A DNA stretch of 64,000 nucleotides from Mycobacterium europaeum (GCF_002102155.1 NZ_LQOU01000008.1:1-64000), one strand, 5' to 3'. Shown: positions 9,143 through 21,018, counted from the stretch's first letter. The notes: generated from the sequence alone by a model not told the origin. Numbers and translations: made by a program.

Positions 9143-10510
9143 ATGATGCGCCGCATCCGCGAGTCCGATAGCGAAGACGCCGAGCCGACGGGTGATTCCG
9201 GCGGCTACGGGTTTCCGGCGCGCCTGTGGCGTCGGTTGGACGAGCACCCGCCGCCGGGGGTCGACCGGGCGCAGCGATGGCGCAGCCCGCTGCGGGGTCC
9301 GTGGCTGACTTCCGTGTTCGGTTCGGCGCTGCTGGTGACGCTGCCGATCGTCGTCGTCACCGGCCTGCTGTCCTACATCGCCTACGGACCGCGGTTCGGC
9401 CAGGCGATCCCCGGCGATGTCGGGTGGCTGAAGCTGCCGACGTTCGACTGGCCCACCAAACCGTCCTGGCTGTATCGGCTGACCCAAGGGCTGCACGTCG
9501 GGCTCGGTCTGGTCCTGATCCCGGTGGTGCTGGCCAAACTGTGGTCGGTGATACCGAGGCTCTTCGCGTGGCCGCCCGCCCGATCCATAGCCCAACTGCT
9601 GGAACGTGTTTCGCTGCTGATGCTGGTCGGCGGCGTGCTGTTCGAAATCGTTACGGGTGTGCTGAACATCCAGTACGACTACGTTTTCGGATTCAGCTTC
9701 TACACCGCGCATTACTTCGGCGCGTGGGTGTTCATCGCCGGGTTCGTCGTCCATATCGCGATCAAGCTCCCGGCCATGTGGTCGGGCCTGCGCTCGATCT
9801 CACCGCGCGACGTCCTGCGCACCGGGCGCGCCGCGACCGCGGCCCAGGCGTGGGAACCGGACGGATTGGTCGCCGCGAATCCGCAGCCGGCGACGATGAG
9901 CCGCCGCGGCGCCCTGGCGCTGGTGGGCGGCGGGGCGCTGTTCATGGCGGTCATCACGGCGGGCCAGACCCTGGGCGGCTACGCGCGGCCGGCCGCGCTG
10001 CTGCTGCCGCGCGGGCGCACCCGCGGGGACGGGCCCAACGACTTCGAGATCAACCGGACCGCCGTGGTGGCCGGCATCTCCGCCGGGGACACCGGCGAAC
10101 GCTGGCGGCTGACGTTGAGCGGCGGACCCCGCGCCGTCGCACTGGACCGCGCCGCGCTCTTGGCCATGCCACAGCACACCGCCGTGCTGCCGATCGCCTG
10201 CGTGGAAGGCTGGTCCACCACCCAAACCTGGACGGGGGTGCGGCTGGCGGACTTGGCCCGGCTGGCGGGCGTTCCCACACCGGACTCGGCGCGCGTCTCC
10301 TCGCTGGAGCGCTCCGGCGCGTTCGGCCGCGCGACGTTGCAGGGTAGCCAGGTGCTGCACCCCGACGCGCTGCTCGCGCTGCGCGTCAACGGAACGGATC
10401 TTTCCCCGGACCACGGCTTCCCGGCGCGCATCGTCGTGCCGGCGCTGCCCGGGGTGCATAACACCAAGTGGGTGGAGTCCATTGCCTTCCGGGCGGCCGC
10501 GAATGCGTAG
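9143..10510 (+). CDS. Membrane cytochrome b561-like/molybdopterin oxidoreductase fusion (Rv0218-like)
   Basis: A 455-residue fusion. Residues about 50-220 carry four membrane helices with histidines suited to haem binding (LTQGLHVGLG, YTAHYFGAWVFIAGFVVHIA). After a further helix (about 255-280) comes a sulfite-oxidase-type molybdopterin domain. Its presumed Mo-ligand cysteine lies in ACVEGWS, and HGFPARIVVPALPG is typical of the fold. The domain order matches M. tuberculosis Rv0218. It is probably a membrane-anchored oxidoreductase with the Mo domain outside the membrane; the substrate is unknown. Its stop overlaps the next gene by eight bases. Confidence 0.85.
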   Translation: MMRRIRESDSEDAEPTGDSGGYGFPARLWRRLDEHPPPGVDRAQRWRSPLRGPWLTSVFGSALLVTLPIVVVTGLLSYIAYGPRFGQAIPGDVGWLKLPTFDWPTKPSWLYRLTQGLHVGLGLVLIPVVLAKLWSVIPRLFAWPPARSIAQLLERVSLLMLVGGVLFEIVTGVLNIQYDYVFGFSFYTAHYFGAWVFIAGFVVHIAIKLPAMWSGLRSISPRDVLRTGRAATAAQAWEPDGLVAANPQPATMSRRGALALVGGGALFMAVITAGQTLGGYARPAALLLPRGRTRGDGPNDFEINRTAVVAGISAGDTGERWRLTLSGGPRAVALDRAALLAMPQHTAVLPIACVEGWSTTQTWTGVRLADLARLAGVPTPDSARVSSLERSGAFGRATLQGSQVLHPDALLALRVNGTDLSPDHGFPARIVVPALPGVHNTKWVESIAFRAAANA

Positions 10511-11027
10511 CGCCCGTGCCGGTTTCGTCAGGCTCTACGGGTCCCGCCCGTTGCACCTGTTGACCCTGATCGCCGGGTTCGCGCTCTTGGGTTACGTGGT
10601 GGCCACCATCGGACCGGCCACGCTGTGGAATTCACACGTGTGGTGGCAGTCGATCATGGTGTGGTTCGCCGCGGCCATCGTCGCCCACGACCTGATTTTG
10701 TTCCCGATCTACGCACTGCTCGACCGGCTGCTGTCGCGGACCGTCGTCCGGCTCGCGGTGCCGCGCGTCCCGGCGGTCAACCACATCCGCGTGCCTGCGC
10801 TGGGCGCCGGTCTGACGCTGCTGGTGTTCCTCCCCGGCATCATCGAACAGGGCGCCGCGACCTATTCGGCCGCGACCGGGCAGACCCAGGATCCTTTCCT
10901 GGGGCGCTGGCTGCTGCTGACGGCCGCGATGTTCGGGATCAGCGCCGCCGCCTACGCGGTCCGGCTGACAACGGCGCGCAGGCGGCCGGGGCGCGCGCCC
11001 GGGCTACATGTCGGCGATGATGCGTAG
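10503..11027 (+). CDS. Small conserved membrane protein (Rv0219-like)
   Basis: A 174-residue protein with four predicted membrane segments (LLTLIAGFALLGYVVATIG, SIMVWFAAAIVAHDLILF, LGAGLTLLVFLPGII, WLLLTAAMFGISAAAYAV). ATG at 10503 overlaps the stop of the molybdoenzyme gene, so the two are coupled. M. tuberculosis has the same pair, Rv0218-Rv0219. It may anchor or mature its partner; this is inference. Confidence 0.8.
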   Translation: MRSARAGFVRLYGSRPLHLLTLIAGFALLGYVVATIGPATLWNSHVWWQSIMVWFAAAIVAHDLILFPIYALLDRLLSRTVVRLAVPRVPAVNHIRVPALGAGLTLLVFLPGIIEQGAATYSAATGQTQDPFLGRWLLLTAAMFGISAAAYAVRLTTARRRPGRAPGLHVGDDA

Positions 11028-11464
11028 CCGCTGCGCGCTGTACTCGGTATCGGGGATCGCGCCGCGGGTGTGCACTCCTCGAGCCGTCTGAGGCGCTCGG
11101 ACGGCGGCCGCGACGGTGCGGCATGGCGCCGCCCTCGTTGGTGCTCCACCCGGCGTCCAGGTCGACGAGACGCAGGGCAAACTCAGGGCGACGTACCGGG
11201 TCGGCAGTAGCCGCGCGACCATCCCGCCGGCCGGCCGTACGACAGCCGTGCTCCTCATCCGCGGTGTACCTCCGATCAGTTCGCTGCGGTGGCAGCGGTG
11301 GTGGGCCGAGTGCAATCCGTCCGCGGCGCTACCGAACCCGAGAACGCCGGGTGTCACCACCGTCCGGTGCCGGCCTTGCCGGATTCTTGACGACTTCTTG
11401 GAATGTCCTTTGAAGTGCGCGCGCGTTCTGCAGGTCCTGCGGCGCGTAACTACAGTGGTGAGGC
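11028..11464. other. 437-base gap without a convincing gene
   Basis: Open frames exist on both strands but have no start signals or recognisable domains. A minus-strand frame (11360 to 11004) ends with the protein-like stretch AIPDTEYSAQRLRIIADM, which could be the 3' remnant of a decayed gene. I could not identify it, so it is not listed as a pseudogene. Confidence 0.4.
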
Positions 11465-11773
11465 GTGGGGAACGGACGAACCAGGACGGCCGCGGCGCTG
11501 TGCGCCTGTGGGGCCGCGCTGGTCGTGGGGTTCGGTTGGCCCGGCGACGTGGCCGCGACGGCCGCGGCCGCCCGTTCTTCGTCGAGCGTGTCGCCCGCGC
11601 CCCCTCCGAGTCCGGGCGGCGCCCTGCCGGTACAGCCCGCCGGCGGGGGCGGCTGCATCATCGGCCTCAACTGCGGTTGCACGCGCAACTGCCACAAGCC
11701 CCGCCCGCGTCCGCCCGACGTTGCGGGCGACCCGCAACACGCCGCGCCGGCACCCGCCCCGCAGGACCCCTAA
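11465..11773 (+). CDS. Small secreted Cys-rich, Pro-rich protein
   Basis: A 102-residue protein starting at GTG. Residues 1-36 form a signal peptide with an alanine-rich end. The mature part is Pro/Ser-rich and contains the cysteine cluster CIIGLNCGCTRNCHKP, four cysteines in eleven residues, which could bind metal or form disulfides. No known family is recognised. It is followed 47 bases later by the FadD gene but need not be co-regulated. Confidence 0.6.
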   Translation: MGNGRTRTAAALCACGAALVVGFGWPGDVAATAAAARSSSSVSPAPPPSPGGALPVQPAGGGGCIIGLNCGCTRNCHKPRPRPPDVAGDPQHAAPAPAPQDP

Positions 11774-11820
11774 CGGGCATTTGCCGACGTGGCCCCGCGC
11801 GGCTTCCCTATCATCTGCTC

Positions 11821-13419
11821 ATGCAGACCGCGTGGTCACCGGCCTTCACCGACGAGGACTCGGCCCGGTTCCGGGCCGCCGGATGGTGGTCTGACTCGAC
11901 GCTGTCGGACGCGGTGCGTCGCAACGCCGAACGGTCCCCGGATCGTCTCGCCTACCTCGACCATCCGGGGACGGGGTTGACCTGGACCGAATTCGACCGT
12001 GCGGCGACCGATTTGGCCGAACATCTGGCCGGTGCGGGGGTGTCTCCCGGCGATCGGGTGGCGGTGTGGCACGCCGACTCGGCGGCCCTGCACGTCCTGT
12101 TCGTGGCGATCGAGCGCTGCGGCGCGGTGGTCGTGGGCGTCGGCGCGCGGGCCGGAACCCGTGAGGTCGCGGCGATCCTGCGCAGCGCGCGGCCGCAGAT
12201 CCTGATCAGTGATCGGCAGCGCGGCGACGCCGCGGCGGTTGTCGCCGAGCAGCTTTCGCTGCCCACCCTGGTGTTGAGCGCCGACAGCGGCGCACCGCGG
12301 CTCAACGTCGCGGCGCCGCCCAAGACGCTGGACGGCGAAAGCCGACTGGGGCCCGACGAGGTCTTCCTCATCAACTCCACCTCGGGCACCACCGGCCTGC
12401 CCAAGTGCGTGGTGCACACCCAGAACCGTTGGTACTACTTCCACCAGAAGGCCGTCGCCAACGGGCTGCTCACGGCGGCCGACAGGTTCCTGCCGGTGAT
12501 ACCGACGCCCTTCGGATTCGGGCTGTGGACCAGCCACACCACGCCGATCTACCTCGGCGCCACGGCGGTCATCGTCGAACGGTTCACCGCCAAAGCGACC
12601 TGCGAGGCGATATCCCGGCATCGAATCAGCGTGTTGTGCTGCGTGAGCACGCAATTGACGATGCTGATGGCCGACCCCGCCACTCGCGAGTACGACCTGA
12701 GCTCGCTGCGTGTCGTGTTCACCGGCGGCGAGGCGCTGCCGTATCGGCCGGCCGCCGAGTTCGAGGAACTCACCGGCGCGACGATTCTGCAGTTCTACGG
12801 CTCGAACGAAACGGGGATGCTCAGCGCCACCACGGTCGACGACTCACGCGAACGCCGGCTGCGCACCGGCGGCCGGATCGTCCCCGAAATGTCGGTCCGG
12901 CTCTTCGACGGGGACCGGGATGTCACCGAGACGGGACGCGGCCAGCCCGCCTGCCGCGGCCCGGCGACCAGCCTGGGTTACCTCGGCGGCACCGATCACG
13001 ACAAGCTGTTCACCCGCGACGGCTGGATGCGTATGGGTGACCTGTGCGAAATCGACGACGACGGCTATCTCACGGTCACGGGCCGCACCTCCGACTTCAT
13101 CCTGCGCGGCGGCAAGAACATCAGCGCGACCCAGGTCGAGGACGCCGTCACCACCCACCCCGCCATCGCGGTCGCGGCGGCGGTGGCCATGCCCGATCCG
13201 GTGTTCGGCGAAAGGGTTTGCCTCTACGCCGAACTCGTCGACGGGGTCACTCTGGACCTGCCCGGGCTGTCCGAACACCTGTTGGCGCTCGGAGTCTCCA
13301 AGGAACTGTTGCCCGAACGGCTCATCGTGGTCGACGAGCTCCCGCGATCGTCGGGCGGGAAGGTTGCCAAAGGCCGGCTCCGCGAGGATATTCGAGCCAG
13401 AACGGAGGGGAGATCATGA
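11821..13419 (+). CDS. Acyl-CoA synthetase (AMP-binding)
   Basis: A 532-residue ANL-family CoA ligase. The P-loop-like motif is INSTSGTTGLPK, followed by QFYGSNETG, WMRMGDLCEIDDDGYLTVTGR and the C-terminal GGKVAKGRLRED lysine. Its overall pattern is nearest to cyclohexanecarboxylate- and medium-chain acid-CoA ligases, but the substrate cannot be read off. ATG at 11821 is the first start that begins the conserved region; the frame is open further upstream through the secreted-protein gene. It overlaps the aldolase-like gene by four bases (ATGA), so the two form one operon with the amidohydrolase. Confidence 0.88.
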   Translation: MQTAWSPAFTDEDSARFRAAGWWSDSTLSDAVRRNAERSPDRLAYLDHPGTGLTWTEFDRAATDLAEHLAGAGVSPGDRVAVWHADSAALHVLFVAIERCGAVVVGVGARAGTREVAAILRSARPQILISDRQRGDAAAVVAEQLSLPTLVLSADSGAPRLNVAAPPKTLDGESRLGPDEVFLINSTSGTTGLPKCVVHTQNRWYYFHQKAVANGLLTAADRFLPVIPTPFGFGLWTSHTTPIYLGATAVIVERFTAKATCEAISRHRISVLCCVSTQLTMLMADPATREYDLSSLRVVFTGGEALPYRPAAEFEELTGATILQFYGSNETGMLSATTVDDSRERRLRTGGRIVPEMSVRLFDGDRDVTETGRGQPACRGPATSLGYLGGTDHDKLFTRDGWMRMGDLCEIDDDGYLTVTGRTSDFILRGGKNISATQVEDAVTTHPAIAVAAAVAMPDPVFGERVCLYAELVDGVTLDLPGLSEHLLALGVSKELLPERLIVVDELPRSSGGKVAKGRLREDIRARTEGRS

Positions 13420-14189
13420 AAGCTCCTGACGCCCGCCGGGGCGGCCTGGAAGTCTGGGCGCCGTCGGTGGTTCCCCCGATCGGCGTCGAGCTCTCCGACG
13501 AGCAAGCCCTCGCCGTGGCCTTCCGCCACCTGGCCGGCATCGGATTCGCCGAGAACATGGCCGGACACATCACCTGGCAGCCGGACGGGCAGACCGAGAT
13601 GCTCGTCAATCCGTGGGGGCTGTGGTGGCAGGAGGTGACCGCCTCCGACATCTGCGTCGTGGACGCCGACGCCCGGGTGCTGCGCGGCCGCTGGGACGTC
13701 ACCCCGGCGATCCACATCCACACCGAGCTGCACCGCGTCCGCGACGACGCCCGGGTGGTCATCCACAACCACCCGTACTACGTCTGCGTGCTCGCCGCCC
13801 TGGGCAGGCTGCCCGAATTGGTGCACCAGACCGGGTCGCTCTTCCTCGACGACCTGTGCCTGGTGGACACCTACGACGGCGAGGTCGACAGCCCCGCTCG
13901 CGCCGCCGAGCTGGCGGCCCGCATCGGCTCGGCCAACCTGACCATCCTGGCCAACCACGGCGTCATCGCGACCGGGCGCAGCCTGCCCGAGGCCGTCTAC
14001 CGTGCGGCGTCGATCGAGCGGGTGTGCAAGCTGGCCTACGACGTGCTGCTCACCGGCATCCAGCCGGTCGCCATGAAGTGGTCGGACATGGCCGGCATGC
14101 AGCGGTCGCTCGTCGAACGCGCGGCCGACGTGTACTGGGCGGGAGCGGCCAGGATGACCATCAAGGCCGATCCCGACGTGCTCACGTGA
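13416..14189 (+). CDS. Class II aldolase/adducin-family protein
   Basis: A 257-residue protein of the class II aldolase fold. The zinc histidines are visible as His117 and His119 in VVIHNHP and in ILANHG. The glutamate that FucA-type aldolases place 19 residues before the first His appears to be Ala98 here, by eye alignment. GGAGGGGAG precedes the ATG. Sitting between a CoA ligase and an amidohydrolase, it may carry out a metal-dependent retro-aldol, decarboxylation or dehydration on a CoA-linked or ring-opened intermediate. The substrate is unknown. Confidence 0.82.
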   Translation: MKAPDARRGGLEVWAPSVVPPIGVELSDEQALAVAFRHLAGIGFAENMAGHITWQPDGQTEMLVNPWGLWWQEVTASDICVVDADARVLRGRWDVTPAIHIHTELHRVRDDARVVIHNHPYYVCVLAALGRLPELVHQTGSLFLDDLCLVDTYDGEVDSPARAAELAARIGSANLTILANHGVIATGRSLPEAVYRAASIERVCKLAYDVLLTGIQPVAMKWSDMAGMQRSLVERAADVYWAGAARMTIKADPDVLT

Positions 14190-14230
14190 ACCGCGCACTC
14201 AACGCCGCCGTCAGGCAAGGAGATTGACGA

Positions 14231-15499
14231 GTGAAATCGATCGACGAGCTGGCCGCCGACCTGAGCTTCACCACCGCCAAGACCGGCGGGCAACGCTCGG
14301 TCACCTTCCTGCCGGACCCGCCCCGGGCACCGCGCCGCTACACGGTCATCTCGGTCGACGACCACATCGTCGAACCGCCGGACACCTTCACCGGCCGGAT
14401 GCCGCGCAAGTTCGCCGACCGTGCCCCCAAAGTCGTGGAAACCGACAGCGGGGGACAGACCTGGGTATACGACGGCCGCGAGCTGCCCAACGTCGGCTTC
14501 AACGCCGTCGTGGGCCGGCCGGTGGCCGAGTACGGCTTCGAACCGGTGCGGTTCGACGAAATGCGCAGGGGCGCCTGGGATATCCATGAACGTGTCAAGG
14601 ACATGGACCTGAACGGCATCTACGCCTCGCTGAACTTCCCGTCCTTCCTGCCCGGGTTCGCCGGCCAGCGACTGCAGCAGGTCACCACCGACCGCGACCT
14701 GGCGCTCGCATCTGTGCGCGCGTGGAACGACTGGCACCTGGAGGTCTGGGCCGGGTCGTATCCCGAACGCATCATTCCGTGCCAGCTGCCGTGGTTACTG
14801 GACCCCGAACTCGGCGCGAAGATGATCTACGAGAACGCCGAGCGCGGGTTTCACGCCGTCACGTTCAGCGAGAACCCGGCGATGCTGGGATTGCCGAGCA
14901 TCCACTCCGGGCACTGGGACCCGATGATGGCGGCGTGCGCCGAGACCGGCACCGTCGTCAACCTGCACATCGGTTCGTCGGGGTCCTCGCCGTCCACCAC
15001 CGACGACGCGCCGCCGGACGTGCAGGGCGTGTTGTTCTTCGCCTACGCCATCTCCGCGGCGGTCGACTGGCTGTACTCCGGACTACCCAGCCGCTTCCCC
15101 AACCTGAAGATCTGCCTGTCGGAGGGCGGAATCGGCTGGGTCGCCGGGCTGTTGGATCGCCTCGACCACATGCTCAGCTATCACGCGATGTACGGCACCT
15201 GGCAGGCGCTGGGCGAAAGCCTGACTCCCGCCGAGGTTTTCACCCGGAACTTCTGGTTCTGCGCGGTGGAGGACAAATCGTCGTTCGTGCAACGCGACCG
15301 GATCGGCGTGGACAACATCATGCTGGAAGCCGATTACCCGCATTGCGACTCCACCTGGCCGCACACCCAGCAGACCATCCACGAACAAATCGGCGACCTC
15401 CCCCCGGATGTGATCCGCAAATTCAGCTGGGAGAACGCATCTCGCCTGTACCGCCACCCCGTCCCGGCAGAGGTACAGCGCGATCCCGAGGCCTTCTGA
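14231..15499 (+). CDS. Amidohydrolase-2 family metal-dependent TIM-barrel hydrolase
   Basis: A 422-residue member of the amidohydrolase-2 (ACMSD-like) group. The N-terminal metal motif is ISVDDHIVEPP (DxH type), a further His lies in NLHIG, and the C-terminal ligand block is LEADYPHCDSTWPH. Family members hydrolyse C-C or C-N bonds or decarboxylate ring-cleavage products. GTG at 14231 is preceded by AAGGAGA. It closes the operon FadD - aldolase-like - amidohydrolase. A related enzyme is encoded at 37479-38657 in this window. Confidence 0.85.
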   Translation: MKSIDELAADLSFTTAKTGGQRSVTFLPDPPRAPRRYTVISVDDHIVEPPDTFTGRMPRKFADRAPKVVETDSGGQTWVYDGRELPNVGFNAVVGRPVAEYGFEPVRFDEMRRGAWDIHERVKDMDLNGIYASLNFPSFLPGFAGQRLQQVTTDRDLALASVRAWNDWHLEVWAGSYPERIIPCQLPWLLDPELGAKMIYENAERGFHAVTFSENPAMLGLPSIHSGHWDPMMAACAETGTVVNLHIGSSGSSPSTTDDAPPDVQGVLFFAYAISAAVDWLYSGLPSRFPNLKICLSEGGIGWVAGLLDRLDHMLSYHAMYGTWQALGESLTPAEVFTRNFWFCAVEDKSSFVQRDRIGVDNIMLEADYPHCDSTWPHTQQTIHEQIGDLPPDVIRKFSWENASRLYRHPVPAEVQRDPEAF

Positions 15500-15657
15500 C
15501 CCGGACTGCCGCGGGCGAGCACCAAGCGCAAAATCGCGGTTGCGTGGCTATCGCACACAAGCGAGTCAAGGATGGGCCAGCGACGCGATCGACCGCGCGC
15601 TGGGCACGTCGACCGTGGCCAGCGGTGGCCAGTTTACGGCCCGCGTCGCATAAATTA

Positions 15658-15677
15658 CGTTTAGTATGTACTAAACG
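15658..15677. promoter_or_regulatory. Perfect palindromic operator before the GbsR/MarR gene
   Basis: CGTTTAGTATGTACTAAACG has two perfect 9-base arms around a 2-base centre. It lies 22 bases before the regulator's ATG at 15700 in an otherwise GC-rich region. Its size and position fit an autoregulatory MarR-type dimer site. Confidence 0.75.
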
Positions 15678-15699
15678 AATTATGACGTCGGAGGATCAG

Positions 15700-16170
15700 A
15701 TGTCTCCGGAAGAGGCCGAGTTCGTCGATCGCCTCGGGCTGTTCTTCGAGCTTCTCGGCGCCACTCGCACCATGGGCCGGGTGTATGGCTGGCTGCTCAT
15801 CTGTGATCCGCCGCAGCAGTCGTTAACCGAGCTGGCGGCCGCCTTGTCGGTGAGTAAGGCATCGATCAGTACCGTTGCCCGGCAGCTGTTGGAGGGCGGC
15901 ATGGTGGAGCGGTTGCCGAGTCCGAACCGGCAACACCTCTACCGGGTCGCACCGGGCGGATTCACCAGCGTGCTGGAAACGCAGCTGTCCCTGATGCGGC
16001 TGGGGATCGAGCCGGCCGAGTTCGCGCTCTCCGTGCTAGGCGAGGATCGCGCCGAACAGCGGCGACGCGTCGAAGACTTCCGCGATTTCTGCGAGTTCTG
16101 CACCCGGGCCTACCGAGACCAGCTCATGCAGATGTGGACCGAATATCGAGCGGCAAGGAGGCAGCCATGA
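15700..16170 (+). CDS. GbsR/MarR-family transcriptional regulator
   Basis: A 156-residue winged-helix regulator. The DNA-binding part reads QSLTELAAALSVSKASISTVARQLLEGGMVER, typical of GbsR-like MarR proteins, and the C-terminal third is a charged dimerisation helix. ATG at 15700 is chosen over one at 15682 because GGAGG at 15690-15694 serves it. The palindrome at 15658-15677 is its likely own operator. The gene overlaps the methyltransferase by four bases, so the two are coupled and the methyltransferase is the obvious target. Confidence 0.87.
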   Translation: MSPEEAEFVDRLGLFFELLGATRTMGRVYGWLLICDPPQQSLTELAAALSVSKASISTVARQLLEGGMVERLPSPNRQHLYRVAPGGFTSVLETQLSLMRLGIEPAEFALSVLGEDRAEQRRRVEDFRDFCEFCTRAYRDQLMQMWTEYRAARRQP

Positions 16171-16988
16171 CCGCGACGGACGAAGTCGACTTCACCGGGG
16201 TGAAGTGGGGATCGGTCGAATGGACGAATCTCGTCACCCTATATCTGCGCGCGTATGAAAGCCGTTCGGAACGACCGATTCTGGGAGACAGGGCGGCTGC
16301 CGAAGCGGTGGACCGGATTCACTATGACTTCAAGAGGATCCATCGAATGTCGCTGCCCGCGTCGAACCAGTACCTGGTCGCCCTGCGCGCAAAGCAGCTG
16401 GACGGCTGGTGCGCCGATTTCCTTCGGCGCAATCCCGACGCGGTGGTGCTGCACCTGGGCTGCGGCCTGGACGGTCGCGCCTTCCGGGTCGCGGCGCCGC
16501 CGTCGGTTGCGTGGTTTGACATCGACCAGCCCGCTGTCATCGAGCTGCGGCGGCGGCTCTATGACGACACCGAGCGTTACCGGATGATCGGGTCGTCGGT
16601 GACCGATCCGGAGTGGCTGGATCAAATCCCCACCGGGCGCCCCACGCTGGTCGTCGCCGAGGGCCTGCTGATGTATCTGACCGAGCAGCAGGTGCGCCAG
16701 CTGCTGCGGCGCCTGACCGACCGGTTTGATTGCGGCGAAATGCATTTCGACACGCTGTCGGCGCTGGCGCCGCTGCTGTCGAAGGTGTTCACCAGGGGCA
16801 TCATCAAGTGGGGCATCCGCGACGCGCGGGAGCTGCAGACGTGGAACCCCAGGCTCCGGCTGCTCGAGCAGTCACCCGCCCTGGCGGGTTACCAGAAAAT
16901 CGAATCGACCGCGGTCCGGTGGATGTACAGGCTGACGTGCGCAACGCCCGGCGGCAAGTACGACGTCCTGAACCGTTTCGCGTTCTGA
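16167..16988 (+). CDS. SAM-dependent methyltransferase, LCMT/PPM-like
   Basis: A 273-residue class I methyltransferase related to the leucine carboxyl methyltransferase family that is expanded in mycobacteria. The SAM motif is VVLHLGCGLDGRAFR; FDIDQPAVIELRR and VVAEGLLMYLT follow in the expected order. The acceptor substrate is unknown. It is transcribed with the GbsR-type regulator and ends four bases before the convergent nitronate monooxygenase gene. Confidence 0.85.
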   Translation: MTATDEVDFTGVKWGSVEWTNLVTLYLRAYESRSERPILGDRAAAEAVDRIHYDFKRIHRMSLPASNQYLVALRAKQLDGWCADFLRRNPDAVVLHLGCGLDGRAFRVAAPPSVAWFDIDQPAVIELRRRLYDDTERYRMIGSSVTDPEWLDQIPTGRPTLVVAEGLLMYLTEQQVRQLLRRLTDRFDCGEMHFDTLSALAPLLSKVFTRGIIKWGIRDARELQTWNPRLRLLEQSPALAGYQKIESTAVRWMYRLTCATPGGKYDVLNRFAF

Positions 16989-16992
16989 GGCG

Positions 16993-19724
<2,732 letters not shown>

Positions 19725-19737
19725 CGGCTGGGTTCCG

Positions 19738-20973
19738 ATGGCTGAGACGACGACGTGCGCGATCGTGGGTGGCGGCCCGGCCGGCATGGTGCTGGGGCTG
19801 TTGCTGGCCCGGGCGGGTGTGCGGGTCACGCTGATGGAAAAGCACGGCGACTTCCTGCGCGACTTCCGCGGCGACACGGTCCACCCGACCACCATGCGGC
19901 TGCTCGACGAGCTCGGCCTCTGGGAATCGTTCGCGGCCTTGCCTTTTACCGAAGTTCGCACCGCGAAACTCGAATCCAACGGCCGCTCGGTGACTTACGT
20001 CGACTTCGAGCGGTTGCGCCTGCCGCATCCCTTTGTCGCGATGGTGCCGCAGTGGGACCTGCTCAACCTGCTGGCCGACGCGGCGCAGGCGGAGCCGAGC
20101 TTCTCGCTGCGGATGAACACCGAAGTCACCGGGCTGATCTGGGACGCCGGCAGGGTGGCCGGAGTGCGCTACCGGGGGCCCGACGGCCCGGGCGAATTGC
20201 GGGCCGAGCTGACGGTGGCCTGCGACGGCCGCTGGTCTGTCGCTCGCCGCGCGGCGGGGCTCAAGGCGCGCGAGTTCCCGGTGAAGTTCGACGCGTGGTG
20301 GTTTCGGTTGCCGCGCAAGGAAGATACCGAAATCTCGTTCCTGCCGCGGCTGGGTGCGGGCAAGGGGCTCGCCGTGATCCCGCGGAAGGGCTACTTCCAG
20401 ATTGCCTACCTCGGACCGAAGGGCATCGACGCCCAGCTGCGGGCGCGCGGCATCGAGGCCTTTCGGCGCGACGTCGAAGAGCTGCTGCCCGATATGCCCG
20501 AGTCGGTGGCGGCGCTGCAATCGATGGACGACGTGAAACACCTGGACGTGCACGTCAATCGACTGCGACGCTGGCACACCGCGGGGCTGCTGTGCATCGG
20601 CGATGCGGCGCATGCGATGTCGCCGCTGGGCGGCGTCGGCATCAACCTCGCGATCCAGGATGCCGTCGCCACCGCGACAGTGCTGGCCGAACCGCTGCGG
20701 CGACACCGGGTCGGCGACCGTGAACTCGCCGCGGTGCACCGCAGGCGCGTGTTCCCCACGGTAGTCACGCAATTGGTCCAGCAGGTGCTGCACCGGATGT
20801 TGCTCGGGCCGTTGCTGCGCGGCGAGGATCCCACGCCGCCGGACGCGCTGCTGGGCCTGATGCAGCGGCTGCCGTGGCTGTCGGCCGTTCCGGCCTACTT
20901 CGTGGGCGTCGGCGTGCGGCCCGAGCACGCGCCCGCATTCGCGCGCCGCGCCGCCGCCGGCCGAGACGGCTGA
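19738..20973 (+). CDS. FAD-dependent aromatic-hydroxylase-like monooxygenase
   Basis: A 411-residue single-component flavoprotein of the p-hydroxybenzoate hydroxylase fold. The dinucleotide motif is GGGPAGMVLG and the second FAD motif GDAAHAMSPLGGVGINLAIQDA. The length is normal. It follows the sulfatase by 13 bases, which suggests that a desulfated phenol or alcohol is its substrate; this is inference. A SigF-like promoter begins just after its stop. Confidence 0.82.
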   Translation: MAETTTCAIVGGGPAGMVLGLLLARAGVRVTLMEKHGDFLRDFRGDTVHPTTMRLLDELGLWESFAALPFTEVRTAKLESNGRSVTYVDFERLRLPHPFVAMVPQWDLLNLLADAAQAEPSFSLRMNTEVTGLIWDAGRVAGVRYRGPDGPGELRAELTVACDGRWSVARRAAGLKAREFPVKFDAWWFRLPRKEDTEISFLPRLGAGKGLAVIPRKGYFQIAYLGPKGIDAQLRARGIEAFRRDVEELLPDMPESVAALQSMDDVKHLDVHVNRLRRWHTAGLLCIGDAAHAMSPLGGVGINLAIQDAVATATVLAEPLRRHRVGDRELAAVHRRRVFPTVVTQLVQQVLHRMLLGPLLRGEDPTPPDALLGLMQRLPWLSAVPAYFVGVGVRPEHAPAFARRAAAGRDG

Positions 20974-20991
20974 GCCGCCTGCCCTGGAGGC

Positions 20992-21018
20992 GGTTTGGTA
21001 TTTCGCGAGCCTGGGTAA
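20992..21018 (+). promoter_or_regulatory. SigF-type promoter
   Basis: GGTTT at 20992-20996 and GGGTAA at 21013-21018 are separated by 16 bases. The published mycobacterial SigF consensus is GGTTT-N(15-17)-GGGTA(T/C), so only the last base differs. Transcription would start near 21025 and give the 21123 gene a leader of about 100 bases. Confidence 0.65.

Noticed and set aside
11004..11360. A 118-codon minus-strand frame in the 437-base gap
   Set aside because: Only its last 20 residues look protein-like, there is no start signal, and I recognise no family. It could be a gene remnant but this cannot be shown.
11116..11820. N-terminal extension of the FadD protein through the upstream region
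   Set aside because: The extension is Arg/Pro-rich, runs through the secreted-peptide gene in another frame and adds no domain. The ATG at 11821 gives a normal ligase.
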